Below, piece after piece: positions 9,013-18,295 of a stretch of 64,000 nucleotides of DNA. The notes beneath the pieces were generated by a model. That model did not search any database and had not been told where the DNA came from. It worked only from the letters and a program-made list of their open reading frames with translations. The translations under genes were made by a program, and so were the position numbers. Every line of letters starts with the position of its first letter. The stretch's first letter is position 1. The DNA is from Saprospiraceae bacterium. Lineage in GTDB: Bacteria; Bacteroidota; Bacteroidia; Chitinophagales; Saprospiraceae. The stretch covers positions 62,001 through 126,000 of the forward strand of contig JADKBO010000002.1 in NCBI GenBank assembly GCA_016715105.1, read 5' to 3'.

Positions 9013-9834
9013 ATGCAAGAAAAATTTGTCTTACTTGGAAATCAACAAGGAGTACCGCTTCTGCTTTATCACGCAAATGCCTATATGCCAGAATTGTATA
9101 TTCCATTTCTTAGACATTTGTCTGATTATAAAGTAATAGCACTCAGGCAGCGCCCACTTTGGGATAAGAGTGTTCAAAAAATTAAAGATTGGGATATTTT
9201 CACGCAAGATCTCATCAAATTTTGTGATGAAAATAACATAGCTCAAATAGATGCCATTGGACATTCTTTGGGCGCGGTTGCTATTTGGAAAGCATTGTCT
9301 CTACGCCCCGAACTTTTTAATAAAGTGGTCCTGATAGATCCAGTTATTTTACCTGAGGAAACTGTGCGATGGGTGAGTTTATTACCCTACAAACTCAAGG
9401 AAAGAATAAGGCCAGTCATCAAAATCGCCTCTTTACGAAGAAATCAATGGGCCTCAAGAGAGGAAGCTAGAATACATCTTGGTAGTAAGGGCGTTTTCAA
9501 AAAAATGGATCCAGAAGTATTTGATCTTTTTATAAAGTTTGGTATTGTCCCTGGCGAAAATGGATTTACGTTGGCCTTTCCAAGGGAATGGGAAGCCATG
9601 ATTTACGCTTCGCCAGAAAACACTTGGAAGTTTATGGCTAAAACCACCAAGCAAATCATGATCATCAAAGCTCAACATTCCAATGTGATCTCAAACGAAA
9701 CTTGGGAAAAGGTAAAATCCAAAAATGCAAATAATTTATATGCCGAAATGAAAGATGTTGGCCATTTGATTCCTTTTGAAAAGCCAATGGAAATTGGCAC
9801 AATGATTGCATCATTCTTAGACAGGAAAGGTTAA
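9013..9834 (+). CDS. Alpha/beta-hydrolase fold protein
   Basis: A 273-residue cytoplasmic hydrolase. The nucleophile elbow is GHSLGA with Ser85; the acid lies in the preceding beta-sheet region and the catalytic His is probably His251 in DVGHLIPFEKP. An N-terminal LLLYHANAY block replaces the usual HG oxyanion motif, as in several esterase and epoxide-hydrolase-like branches. No signal peptide. It is the last gene of a run with acyl-CoA dehydrogenase and the M50 protease, 11 bases after the latter. Substrate unknown. Confidence 0.85.
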   Translation: MQEKFVLLGNQQGVPLLLYHANAYMPELYIPFLRHLSDYKVIALRQRPLWDKSVQKIKDWDIFTQDLIKFCDENNIAQIDAIGHSLGAVAIWKALSLRPELFNKVVLIDPVILPEETVRWVSLLPYKLKERIRPVIKIASLRRNQWASREEARIHLGSKGVFKKMDPEVFDLFIKFGIVPGENGFTLAFPREWEAMIYASPENTWKFMAKTTKQIMIIKAQHSNVISNETWEKVKSKNANNLYAEMKDVGHLIPFEKPMEIGTMIASFLDRKG

Positions 9835-9881
9835 CAAAAACATATTTTATAAAAAATATATAAAAAATATTTCCTCTGGAA

Positions 9882-9912
9882 TTGTGTTGTTAATATTTTC
9901 AGTATATATTTG
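9882..9912 (+). promoter_or_regulatory. Bacteroidota-type promoter for the ECF sigma gene
   Basis: TTG at 9882-9884, a 20-base spacer and TATATTTG at 9905-9912 match the Bacteroidota consensus (-33 TTTG, -7 TAnnTTTG). The leader to the ATG at 10008 would be about 90 bases. Confidence 0.55.
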
Positions 9913-10007
9913 AACTTCATTATAATCATTTTAAACTAAATCTTGCCTATAGGTAATACATCTACACTATTTTTTTAAGGATTTTCACTTATTAATAATT
10001 AGCTGTT

Positions 10008-10598
10008 ATGAATGTATTACAACTTACCGATCAAGCTCTGATCGAAAATTATCTTAAAGGCAACGACAAAGCTTTCGAAGTTTTACTTACCAGACACCGC
10101 GATAGAGTTTATACCTCTATTTATATGTTTGTGAAGGATCATGAACTGGCTGAAGATCTATTTCAAGATGTATTTATTAAGATTGTTGACACCATCAGAA
10201 GAGGTGGATACAATCATGAAGGTAAATTCATCCAGTGGGCTTTGAGGATTTCCTACAACCTTTGTGTAGACCATTTCAGGAGGTCTAAAAGAAGAACCAA
10301 GGTTTCACCAACTGAAACATTTGACATTCTGGAAGTTATAGAAACCCCAGAAGATAATATGGAAGATACCATTATCAAAAATCAATCTTATACAAAACTC
10401 AAAGAACTCATAGAAAATTTGCCTGCCGAGCAAAGGGAAGTGGTCATGCTGAGACATTATGCAGACATGAGTTTTAAAGAAATTTCAATGCTTACCAAAG
10501 TAAGTATCAACACAGCGTTGGGTAGAATGAGATATGCCTTGATCAACATCAGGAAAATGATGACAGAACAAGAGCACATCATGGCCGAAGTATTCTAA
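10008..10598 (+). CDS. ECF-type RNA polymerase sigma factor
   Basis: A 196-residue sigma-70 family protein with only regions 2 and 4. Region 2 (about residues 22-90) contains DHELAEDLFQDVFIKIVD and the -10 recognition block HEGKFIQWALRISYNLC; region 4 (about 132-185) contains LPAEQREVVMLRHYADMS and the helix-turn-helix FKEISMLTKVSINTALGR. No anti-sigma gene is adjacent: the next gene is convergent and unrelated. In Bacteroidota such solitary ECF-like factors often act as housekeeping-type regulators, so this may not answer to a membrane anti-sigma. Target promoters are unknown. Confidence 0.93.
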   Translation: MNVLQLTDQALIENYLKGNDKAFEVLLTRHRDRVYTSIYMFVKDHELAEDLFQDVFIKIVDTIRRGGYNHEGKFIQWALRISYNLCVDHFRRSKRRTKVSPTETFDILEVIETPEDNMEDTIIKNQSYTKLKELIENLPAEQREVVMLRHYADMSFKEISMLTKVSINTALGRMRYALINIRKMMTEQEHIMAEVF

Positions 10599-10626
10599 AA
10601 TCAGATCACATTCAAACGCTATAGAG

Positions 10627-11418
10627 CTAAAATGATAATTCACCGGAAACACTCAGGCCAAATAGAGCATAATCGTATTTGGCCGGGTCTACCGGATCTA
10701 GCGTTCGGCAAAAAGCAGTAAGCTCTTCTACCAATTTCCAATCTCGCTGTTGCCGTTCAGCAAGACCATAATGTCGCACCACTCTATCTACATGCAAATC
10801 ATAAGGGATCATCAAAGCAGATGTGGGAACATTTTTCCATAATCCAAAGTCCACTCCTTTATCATCTTGTCTCACCATCCACCTCATAAACATATTGAGG
10901 CGTTTGCAAGTACTACCTCTTTCTGGATTTGGCAAGTGTTTTTTTGTCCGATCCAATCCCTCAGAAAGGCTAAAAAATAACTTATGAAATCTGGTCAGCG
11001 CTTGTGCCATCTCAAAAGGTTGATCTCCCATCACAAAAACCTCCTCCAAACTTTGATGGCGAAGGTATATTTCTTTCAATGCGGCAATAAAGTATAAAGT
11101 ATCGTCAGATAGAAAAGTACGATGTTTGAATGTTTCAAATGGGGCTAGATCTTTGGCTGAATGGTTTCTGATAAAATCGTGAGGAGCATTATCCATCAGC
11201 TCAAATAAAGACTTCGCCTTATTGATGATGGTTTTTCTTTGACCCCATGAAAGCACTGCAGTCCAAAACGCAGTAATTTCAATGTCTTGTTTTTTATTAT
11301 AAGTATGTGGAATGGAAATAGGATCATCTGTGATAAATTCTGGACGATTGTAGCGCTCTACTTTATCGTCCAGAAATATCTTTATGTCTTGATGTGAAAA
11401 TTGTCCTACTTTATTCAA
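10627..11418 (-). CDS. TIGR02757 (DUF2400) family protein
   Basis: A 263-residue conserved protein of unknown function. Recognisable family blocks are EITAFWTAVLSWGQRKTIINK near residue 48, then NMFMRWMVRQDDKGVDFGLW, and MIPYDLHVDRVVRHYGL, with conserved Asp, His and Arg. The start is a TTG at 11418, which overlaps the infB stop codon by 8 bases. This implies translational coupling as the last gene of the rimP-nusA-infB transcript. Family members resemble helix-hairpin-helix DNA glycosylase folds, but no activity is established to my knowledge. The stop region converges on the sigma factor gene. Confidence 0.85.
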   Translation of the reverse strand: MNKVGQFSHQDIKIFLDDKVERYNRPEFITDDPISIPHTYNKKQDIEITAFWTAVLSWGQRKTIINKAKSLFELMDNAPHDFIRNHSAKDLAPFETFKHRTFLSDDTLYFIAALKEIYLRHQSLEEVFVMGDQPFEMAQALTRFHKLFFSLSEGLDRTKKHLPNPERGSTCKRLNMFMRWMVRQDDKGVDFGLWKNVPTSALMIPYDLHVDRVVRHYGLAERQQRDWKLVEELTAFCRTLDPVDPAKYDYALFGLSVSGELSF

Positions 11419-14325
11419 GTTTGGTTTTGATCTCTACGATTTCGTATGCTTCAATGTAGTCACCTTCTCTGATATCATTGAAGTTTTTGATGGTGATACC
11501 ACATTCCAAACCATTTCTGATCTCTTTTACATCTTCTTTAAATCGTTTTAAAGAACTGATTTCACCATGGGCTCTTTCTTTGGTAGGGAAAACCACAATA
11601 CCATCTCTGATTACCCTGATGTGGCTCGATCTAAAGAACTTACCTTCAGTAACCAAACAACCTGCAATGGTTCCGATTTTACTAATCTTATAGGTTTCCC
11701 TTACTTCTGCCATACCCAGGATATTTTCCTGTTTAGTAGGCTCAAGCATTCCTTCCATTGCCATCTTCACTTCTTCTATGGCTTCATAAATGATGGAATA
11801 AGACCTTATTTGCACACCTTCTTTCTCTGCTAGGCTTCTAGCGTTTGGAGAAGGACGTACTTGGAATCCTATGATGATGGCATCTGATGCTGATGCAAGC
11901 AAGACATCTGATTCTACAATCTGACCAACGGCCTTGTGAATGACGTTTACTTGGATTTTCTCTACAGATAATTTGATCAATGAATCAGACAACGCTTCGA
12001 TAGAACCATCCACGTCTCCTTTCACAATCAAGTTCAATTCTTTGAATGTACCCAAAGCCAATCGTCTTCCGATTTCGTCTAATGAAATACGTTTTGACGC
12101 TCTGTTGGCCTGTTCTCTTTCTATTTGTGCGCGTTTTACAGCGATCTGTCTTCCTTCTTGTTCTGTTTCGTAAACTTTAAATTTCTCACCTGCTTGTGGT
12201 GCTCCACTTAATCCCAAAACAAGTACTGGAGTTGAAGGCCCAGCAGTTTTTACTTTTTTGCCCTTTTCATTAAACATGGCTTTGACCTTACCTGAGTGAG
12301 AACCAGCTACGATAGGATCACCAATATGAAGGGTACCATTTTGTACCAAAATCTTGGTGACATAACCTCTTCCTTTATCAAGAGAAGCTTCAATCACCGT
12401 ACCAATTGCTGGTTTATTGACATTGGCTTTCAATTCCAAAACGTCGGCTTCAAGCAATATTTTTCAGTAAGCAATTCAATATTAAGACCTGTTTTTGCAG
12501 AAATATCTTGAGATTGGATGGTACCTCCCCACTCTTCCACGAGCAAGTTCATTTCTGAAAGTGATTGTTTTATCCTCGTCGGGTTTGCTCCATCTTTGTC
12601 AATTTTATTGATCGCAAATATGATAGGAACACCTGCTGCTTGTGCGTGACTAATCGCTTCTTTTGTTTGTGGCATTACTTGATCATCTGCCGCAACAATG
12701 ATGACTGCTATGTCGGTAACTTTAGCACCCCTAGCTCTCATCGCTGTAAAGGCTTCGTGACCTGGAGTATCCAAGAAGGTAATCTTCCTGTCATTAACCA
12801 CCATTTCGTATGCACCAATGTGCTGAGTGATACCACCCGCTTCACCTTCGGCAACATTGGCACTTCTGATATAATCCAGTAGTGATGTTTTACCGTGGTC
12901 AACGTGGCCCATGACGGTTACAATTGGAGCGCGCTCAGTAAGATCTGATGGATCGTCTTCTACTATGATTTCATCATCATCAGCTTCGTCGGCATTGATA
13001 AATTTGACTTCAAAACCAAATTCATTAGAAACCAATTCTATCACTTCCGCATCCAATCTTTGGTTGATGGAAACGATTACACCCAAATTCATACAAGTGG
13101 TAATCACGTCTCCAACATTTACATCCATGATGTTGGCAAGCTCAGAAACCGAGACAAATTCTGTCAATTCCAATACAGAATCATCAACCAAGTTATCCAA
13201 TTGGTCTTGTTTTTCCCTCTTGATTTCTCTGTTGTCTCTTCTTATTTTTTGACGTTTATTTTTGCCTCCCATATTGAGACGAGCCATAGTTGCCTTTAGC
13301 TTATCATCAATCTCCTTTTGAGAAACTTCCTTGACCTCATCTCTACCTGGTGTACCTGGTTTTTGACCTGGCCTTCTCTTGCTAGCATCTTGGTTGCTAT
13401 TATTACCCGGAGCAGCGCCTTTGTTATTATTGTCCACAGTAACTGGACTGCTGACTTTTTTGCGTTTCCTCTTTCTCTTTTTAGCCTCAGCAGATTCTGC
13501 ACTACTTGGCGTAGAACCAGTATTGGCTTTTTGCTCAGTGCCACCAGCTGCAGGTTTTTTTACATCTTTTGCTTTGGCAGCAGCATCAGCCGCAGCTTTT
13601 TTGTCATCTCTGCCTTTTTTACCAAAAGAACCAAATTTATTGGTATCGATTTTACCAAGAATCCTGAGTCCTTGTAGCTGTGGTGTTTTAGCCCTAAACT
13701 CATTATCTTCAGGTTCTTTATCAGCACTTTCTTCTGAAGGAGCTATCTCGCCTACTGCAGGTTCTTCAATAACAGGAGATTGCTCTACAACTACTTCTTT
13801 AGGAACTTCAACAGGAGGTGGAGCAGGAGCTTCAATTTTTTCCTCAACTGGCTGGCTCACCTCCACAACTGGTTCGACAATTGGTTCTGGCTCTACCGCT
13901 TTTTTAGGATTTAAATCAATTTTACCCACCACTTTTAAACCGATTGGCTCACTTGGTTTGTTTTTAAAGATTTCCTCTTCTACAACTGTTGGCTGCGGAG
14001 TTGGCGGTGTGGCAGGAACTTCTATGATGGGTTCCACAGGCTTAGGAGCCTCAACCTTTACAAAAGGTGGTGGAGGGGGAGGTGGAGCATGATGAACTTT
14101 CTCTTCAGGCTTTTTATTATAATTTATCCCTATCTGAAGTTGATCAGCTTTTTCCTTGATCACCGCAGATCCCTTAAATTCTTGCTGAAGTAGGCCATAC
14201 ATAACATCATCTACTTTGGCATTGGGCTTATTTTCAATGCCATAACCCTTTGCAGAAAGAAAATCTACAATGGTAGTAGTTGCTACGTTGAACTCCTTCG
14301 CTATTTTTATTAGTAATCCTGCCAT
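11411..14325 (-). CDS. infB: Translation initiation factor IF-2, single-base frameshift after the G domain
   Basis: GTPase that places initiator tRNA on the 30S subunit. The N-terminal IF2_N segment (MAGLLIKIAKEFNV) is followed by a long Pro/Glu/Val- then Lys-rich linker (about 75-400). The G domain has GHVDHGKTS, DTPGHEAF and NKID. The frame breaks at a run of five T on the plus strand (12460-12464): one frame ends at 12430 and the other opens with LLEADVLELKANVNKP. One extra base joins them as EKILLEADVLEL and gives 971 residues, normal for the family, with intact domains II-IV. Because infB is essential, a sequencing error is far likelier than a real mutation. Order rimP-nusA-infB is conserved in bacteria. 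Confidence 0.95.
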
Positions 14326-14386
14326 TTAATGGTTTTGTACTTCGCTTTTTACTTTTTATAATATTTCTAAAATGCTTTCACCCTAT

Positions 14387-14394
14387 CAAAGGTA
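14387..14394 (-). promoter_or_regulatory. Possible internal -7 box upstream of infB
   Basis: Read on the minus strand this is TACCTTTG, matching TAnnTTTG, in the 92-base nusA-infB spacer about 60 bases before the infB ATG. No good -33 TTG is found at the right distance, so it is only suggestive. Confidence 0.3.
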
Positions 14395-14417
14395 TGAAAA
14401 GACGCATAGAAATCATG

Positions 14418-15653
14418 TTAATCTTCAAATTCTTCTTCTAGAATACGCAACAGCTCATCTACTGTTTCTTCTTCCAAATCGGTCCTTCTCAACAACTCAT
14501 CTTTGCTCAGATTGAGTACACTTCTTGCAGTGTCACATCCGATAGATTTGAGTTGATCGATTACCCACTCATCGATCTCATCAGAGAATTCTTCTAAATC
14601 TACATCATCAATTTCTTCTTCCAATTGGTCTCTGTAGACATCAATTTCGTAACCTGTGAGTTTACTTGCCAATTTAATGTTGTTACCACCTTTACCAATA
14701 GCAAGTGAAACTTGATCTGGTTTGAGGTAAACAGCCGCTTTTTTATTAGGCTCGTCAAAATTGATGGTCGCAATTTTAGCTGGTGTTAACGATCTTTGTA
14801 TGTAAAGTGCATTGTTGGTCGTATAGTTGATTACATCAATGTTTTCATTACGCAACTCTCTTACAATACCATGAATTCTACTACCTTTCATACCGACACA
14901 AGCACCAACAGGGTCAATTCTATCATCGTAAGATTCAACAGCAACTTTTGCTCTTTCTCCTGGTATCCTTACAATACGTTTGATCGTGATCAATCCGTCT
15001 TCAATTTCCGGAACTTCTTGTTCCAACAATTTCTCTAAGAATAAACTATCAGTTCTGGAGATGATGATCACAGGAAGGTTATTTTTCATATCAACCTTCT
15101 TGATCACTGCTCTTACCATATCACCTTTTCTATAGTAATCTCCTTTGATCATTTCAAGTCTAGGTAAAGTCAATTCATGTCCTGTAGCGTCATCCATGAT
15201 CAAAAGGTCTTTCTTCATGATCTGGCTGACTTCTCCAATGACAATCTCACCTACTCTATCCATGTAACGCTTATAAACCTCGTCTTTCTCAAGATCCATA
15301 ATTCTTGAAATGAGTGTTTGCCTAGCGGCCATAATGGATCTGCGTCCAAAATCCTCTAAAGATACCTGCTCGTAACATTCATCCCCCACCTCATAATCCG
15401 CGTCAATTCTCTTTGCTTCACTAGCAGATATTTGACTCATTTCATCTGTTACCTCGCCATCCGGAACAATGGTTCTGATCCGCCACATTTCAAGGTCACC
15501 ATTTTGTGTATTCACAATGACATCAAAATTATCGTCTGACAGATACTTCTTTTTTATAAGGGTTCTGAATACATCTTCCAAAACTCTCACCATTGTAGGC
15601 CTGTCAATATTTTTACCGGCCTTAAATTCCGAAAATGAATCTACTAAGTTCAT
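14418..15653 (-). CDS. nusA: Transcription termination/antitermination factor NusA
   Basis: RNA-polymerase-associated factor for pausing, termination and antitermination. The 411-residue protein has the N-terminal RNAP-binding domain (about 1-125), an S1 domain (about 130-200, with GEIVIGEVSQIMKKDLLI), and KH1/KH2 domains (about 200-345, with VGACVGMKGSRIHGIVREL and VSLAIGKGGNNIKLASKL). A short acidic C-terminus (EFSDEIDEWVIDQLKSIG) ends the protein, as is usual for Bacteroidota NusA. It starts 10 bases after the rimP stop codon, so both share a transcript. NusA is a plausible player in the hairpin seen in the rimP leader. Confidence 0.96.
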   Translation of the reverse strand: MNLVDSFSEFKAGKNIDRPTMVRVLEDVFRTLIKKKYLSDDNFDVIVNTQNGDLEMWRIRTIVPDGEVTDEMSQISASEAKRIDADYEVGDECYEQVSLEDFGRRSIMAARQTLISRIMDLEKDEVYKRYMDRVGEIVIGEVSQIMKKDLLIMDDATGHELTLPRLEMIKGDYYRKGDMVRAVIKKVDMKNNLPVIIISRTDSLFLEKLLEQEVPEIEDGLITIKRIVRIPGERAKVAVESYDDRIDPVGACVGMKGSRIHGIVRELRNENIDVINYTTNNALYIQRSLTPAKIATINFDEPNKKAAVYLKPDQVSLAIGKGGNNIKLASKLTGYEIDVYRDQLEEEIDDVDLEEFSDEIDEWVIDQLKSIGCDTARSVLNLSKDELLRRTDLEEETVDELLRILEEEFED

Positions 15654-15663
15654 CTTTTTATAT

Positions 15664-16134
15664 TTATTTAAAACTTACTTTAATTTTTGCAGATCTTACT
15701 TCTGCATATTTATAAAGGTTATCTACTAATACTTTTTTCTTTTTATTGCCGTCTTTGACCACAACTTCCATCGTCACTGTAATCCCCTCATCACCAGCAT
15801 CCTTCAAAAGTCCTTCTAGTTTTTGATCTCCTACCAAGATCTCAATTGTTCTTCCAATATTATTTTTATACTGTCTTTGCAATTTGAGTGGTGAACCAAC
15901 ACCCGGAGAAGAAACATCTAAGGTATAATTGCTTCCATAAGCGCCAGACTCATCTAATATGGCTTCCAAAACTCTACTTACTTTGTGGCAAATATCAAAA
16001 GAGATTCCACCATCTCTGTCAATAAAAACTTCAATTTTCTTTCCTTTTATAATTGCATCAACAAAATAACAATCAATTAAGGCGTTTTCCTGAAAAAAAA
16101 GTTCTACTTTCTCCTGTATTTCTCTGACTTCCAA
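15664..16134 (-). CDS. rimP: Ribosome maturation factor RimP
   Basis: Assembly factor for the 30S subunit, 156 residues, normal length. The N-terminal domain has VDAIIKGKKIEVFIDRDGG followed by ICHKVSRVLEAILDE, and the conserved central motif YTLDVSSPGVGSPLKLQRQY. The C-terminal SH3-like domain follows. First gene of the rimP-nusA-infB operon. A terminator-like hairpin and a -7 box lie directly upstream, so expression may be controlled by attenuation. Confidence 0.95.
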   Translation of the reverse strand: MEVREIQEKVELFFQENALIDCYFVDAIIKGKKIEVFIDRDGGISFDICHKVSRVLEAILDESGAYGSNYTLDVSSPGVGSPLKLQRQYKNNIGRTIEILVGDQKLEGLLKDAGDEGITVTMEVVVKDGNKKKKVLVDNLYKYAEVRSAKIKVSFK

Positions 16135-16157
16135 TAGATTACTTAGTTATAGCAAAT

Positions 16158-16184
16158 AAAAAAGGGAACTCAAAGTTCCCTTTT
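16158..16184 (-). terminator. Terminator-shaped hairpin inside the rimP operon leader (attenuator candidate)
   Basis: On the minus strand an 11-bp perfect stem (AAAAGGGAACT, loop TTG, AGTTCCCTTTT) runs into six T (plus-strand A-run 16158-16163). It sits 23 bases before the rimP ATG. No gene lies upstream on this strand within 8 kb, so it has nothing to terminate except the rimP-nusA-infB transcript itself. Confidence 0.6.
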
Positions 16185-16200
16185 CACTCTAAATTCGCTG

Positions 16201-16208
16201 CAAATATA
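16201..16208 (-). promoter_or_regulatory. rimP: -7 box for the rimP-nusA-infB operon
   Basis: Reads TATATTTG on the minus strand, an exact match to TAnnTTTG. The inferred start of transcription would be about 10-15 bases before the leader hairpin. No convincing -33 element was found. Confidence 0.45.
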
Positions 16209-16501
16209 GTGCTTTTCCCAATAAATAGGTAATTATTATTACAATTGTTTGATTTCCAATCTTGGAGACCAGTTTTACAATTTCTGATAAAAAAATATAA
16301 TAAAGGTGATCGTAAGGAAGTTTGCAATAAATTATATTGCACATTTTAGAAAATCACCCCGAGTAACTTCAACTTTTTTGCTTTTTCATCGTCAAAGATT
16401 AGTGGTTTTCCATGGTAAAATATGGGGGAAACCAATTAGACCCCATTCGAAATTAATCAATATCTTTGAGGTAAGATTATACAAATAAAATTCGGTCAAA
16501 A
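16209..16501. other. Divergent spacer without a supported gene
   Basis: AT-rich region between the rimP and DUF1800 promoters. There is no tRNA here (some bacteria have one upstream of rimP). A 60-codon open frame at 16306-16488 has no recognisable features and was not called. TATCTTTG at 16461-16468 fits a -7 box for the gene at 16502. Confidence 0.5.
16461..16468 (+). promoter_or_regulatory. -7 box upstream of the DUF1800 gene
   Basis: TATCTTTG matches TAnnTTTG and lies 33 bases before the ATG at 16502. No clear -33 TTG precedes it. Confidence 0.4.
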
Positions 16502-18289
16502 ATGAGAAAAATTTTATACTTATTCGCCTTTATAAGCCATACAATTTATGCTCAAACTTATACAGATTATCTGGGAGCAGGACATAATTCTGGCATTACC
16601 GTCACAACGAGCAACAATAAATCAGGAACAAGTGCTAGCAAAACAATTGATGGTTCTGGTTTAAATGATAGTCTCTTTGATGCATCCAGATTTATAGCCC
16701 AAGCAACATTTGGTGCGAAGCCAGCTTATATTTCTCAAGTCAAAAATATGGGCTATGTCAATTGGATAAACGATCAGTTTACAAAACCTCCCACTTATAT
16801 GAGGCCCAAAATGGACTTGATTTGGGACACCATCTTTGCAAGAAGAATATCCGAAGGAGAGTTGGAGGAAGACATCTTCGGCCCCTATGCTCTACACTTC
16901 AATTATGCATTCTGGCAAAATAATATGAACAATCAAGATTTGCTCAGGCAACGTGTTGCGGAGGCTCTCTCTGAAATTGTTGTAATCTCAATCAATTCCA
17001 ATTTAGGAGATTGGGGAGAGGCTTTATGTTCTTATTATGACATGTTACTCGATGAATCTTTTGGGAATTATAAAAACTTGTTGACAAAGGTTTCTTTACA
17101 CCCAGCAATGGGATATTATTTAAGTCATTATACCAATCCCAAAACCAACACACAACTCAAGATCAGACCAGACGAGAATTATGCTCGTGAAATCATGCAG
17201 TTATTTACCATTGGGCTGTATGAACTCAATAATGACGGCACTCAAAAATTGGATGGCAACAATAATCCTATACCAACCTATGACAATGTCGATATCAAAG
17301 AAATGGCCAAAGTCTTTACAGGACTTGGAGCAGGTGCTCTGGAAGATTGGGTTTGGTGGCAGGTTAATGATACATTTGATCTAGACATATATGCTGCTGT
17401 GAAAACAGTACCTATGAAGATGTATGAATATCAACATGAGCCAGGTAAGAAATACTTACTGAAAACAGATTCAATATCTGCTGGCCAAACAGGCATGCAA
17501 GACATCAACCAAGCAATCAACTTCTTATTCAATCACCCTAATACTGGACCTTTTGTAAGCAAAAAGTTGATTCAACGTTTGGTAAAATCCAATCCTACTC
17601 CAGCATATGTCAATCGAGTAGCGACTGTTTTTAATGGCGGAAGTGGAAACCCTCGAGGCGATATGAAAGCAGTGATCAAAGCCATATTATTAGATCCAGA
17701 AGCCAGGACTAGGGCTGCCATGAATCAAATAGACGCAGGTATGCTTCGTCCACCCTTTTTGAGGTCGATACACTATGCAAGAAGTATGAATTTAACTCAA
17801 CCGCAAGGCAGATTTTGGCATAATGGGTACAACCTATTGGATGGTCTAGGACAACACGTTCTTGCCGCTCCTACAGTATTCAACTTTTATCCACCTGATT
17901 ATCAGCCTGTTGGGGAGATTGCTGACAATGATCTCGTAGCACCAGAATTCAAACTACACAACTCTTCTAAATCTATCAACTACCTCAACAACCTATATGC
18001 ATGGAATATGTGGGATGCAGTGATGTATAGTTGGGAAGGTGAGGAAAATGTGCCAGTTGTCAGATTGGATATGGCTTGGCTAGAAACAATGGCAGATGAT
18101 CCTGAAAGAATGATCAATGAGTTGGATAAATTATTAACTCATGGGCAACTCACTGATCAGACCAGAGAAGTGATGCGTAATGCTATGAGGCAGATAAAGT
18201 GGCCGTGGGACCAAGAATGGAGAATTTACCGTCCAAGATTATTGGTTTATCTTTTTATGATTTCTCCAGATTATACAATATTAAAATAA
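16502..18289 (+). CDS. DUF1800 family secreted protein
   Basis: A 595-residue protein with a signal peptide (MRKILYLFAFISHTIYAQ). The DUF1800 domain begins near residue 60 (DASRFIAQATFGAKPAYI) and includes the family blocks LRQRVAEALSEIVVIS, NYAREIMQLFTIGLYELN, and QFL-like HPNTGPFVSKKLIQRLVKSNPT. DUF1800 genes nearly always sit beside a DUF1501 gene, as here, 6 bases upstream. The pair is widespread in Bacteroidota and Planctomycetes; activity unproven. Probably envelope-localised. Confidence 0.9.
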   Translation: MRKILYLFAFISHTIYAQTYTDYLGAGHNSGITVTTSNNKSGTSASKTIDGSGLNDSLFDASRFIAQATFGAKPAYISQVKNMGYVNWINDQFTKPPTYMRPKMDLIWDTIFARRISEGELEEDIFGPYALHFNYAFWQNNMNNQDLLRQRVAEALSEIVVISINSNLGDWGEALCSYYDMLLDESFGNYKNLLTKVSLHPAMGYYLSHYTNPKTNTQLKIRPDENYAREIMQLFTIGLYELNNDGTQKLDGNNNPIPTYDNVDIKEMAKVFTGLGAGALEDWVWWQVNDTFDLDIYAAVKTVPMKMYEYQHEPGKKYLLKTDSISAGQTGMQDINQAINFLFNHPNTGPFVSKKLIQRLVKSNPTPAYVNRVATVFNGGSGNPRGDMKAVIKAILLDPEARTRAAMNQIDAGMLRPPFLRSIHYARSMNLTQPQGRFWHNGYNLLDGLGQHVLAAPTVFNFYPPDYQPVGEIADNDLVAPEFKLHNSSKSINYLNNLYAWNMWDAVMYSWEGEENVPVVRLDMAWLETMADDPERMINELDKLLTHGQLTDQTREVMRNAMRQIKWPWDQEWRIYRPRLLVYLFMISPDYTILK

Positions 18290-18295
18290 CGGAAG

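Noticed and set aside
12430..12464. Split IF-2 as two separate proteins
   Set aside because: The second part starts mid-domain and lacks any start signal; one added base restores the normal protein.
13379..14092. 237-codon open frame antisense to infB
   Set aside because: Ser/Gly/Leu/Thr-rich product is the mirror of the Pro/Glu/Lys-rich IF-2 linker; no start signal or family features.
16306..16488. 60-codon frame upstream of DUF1800
   Set aside because: No motif, overlaps the promoter zone of the next gene.
16185..16500. tRNA gene upstream of rimP
   Set aside because: E. coli has one there, but no cloverleaf or T-loop (GTTCGAAT-like) was found.
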